This document shows positions 5,638-5,640 of a DNA stretch of 5,640 nucleotides, piece after piece; the stretch's first letter is position 1, and every line of letters begins with the position of its first letter. A program made the translations under genes and the position numbers. A model generated the notes under the pieces. That model was given only the letters and a program-made list of their open reading frames with translations, was not told the DNA's origin and did not search any database. The stretch is from Calditrichia bacterium (GTDB lineage: Bacteria > Calditrichota > Calditrichia > Calditrichales > Calditrichaceae), in NCBI GenBank assembly GCA_027039465.1, contig JALWEA010000037.1, positions 1-5,640 of the forward strand, read 5' to 3'.

Positions 5638-5640
5638 ATG

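Overview
This window carries four genes, all read from the minus strand. Listed in transcription order, from high to low coordinates, they are: secreted protein copy B (5552 to 3738), its tandem paralogue copy A (3569 to 1755), an AAA_14/DUF4143 ATPase (1492 to 308), and the first 98 codons of a Nudix hydrolase (296 to the window edge). Nothing convincing is encoded on the plus strand.

Organism: both secreted proteins end in a type IX secretion (Por-type) sorting domain with the NNYPNPFNPTT motif. That style is common in Calditrichota, Ignavibacteriota, KSB1 and related FCB-group bacteria. Base composition is moderate, and good GGAGG ribosome sites precede both secreted-protein genes. A Caldithrix- or Ignavibacteria-like FCB bacterium is my best inference, but the window alone does not fix the phylum.

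Region 1738-5563 is a tandem gene duplication with a period of exactly 1983 bp. Both copies encode 604-residue exported proteins, about 91% identical by hand alignment. Each has a signal peptide, a GH39-like (clan GH-A) TIM barrel, a beta-rich domain and a T9SS sorting tail. The residues expected to be catalytic look altered, and one candidate position differs between the copies (Asp in A, Gly in B). Divergence is patchy: the last ~150 coding bases are nearly identical at silent sites too, which suggests gene conversion. A hairpin with a T tract lies between the copies.

Region 1493-1754 is dense in small repeats. Next to the secreted-protein gene it holds several different 7-bp tandem repeats. 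Next to the ATPase it holds a 34-bp direct repeat with two perfect inverted repeats. One of these sits exactly between the -35 and -10 boxes of a promoter that would give a nearly leaderless ATPase mRNA.

Region 1-1492 is a two-gene unit. The AT-rich ATPase gene ends 11 bp before the Nudix start, and its stop codon overlaps the Nudix ribosome site. The ATPase looks like a transferred accessory gene placed ahead of a housekeeping one. I see no known defence system, CRISPR array, transposase, tRNA or rRNA. The most unusual signals are the ATPase control region, the heptamer clusters, and the paralogue pair with altered active-site positions.
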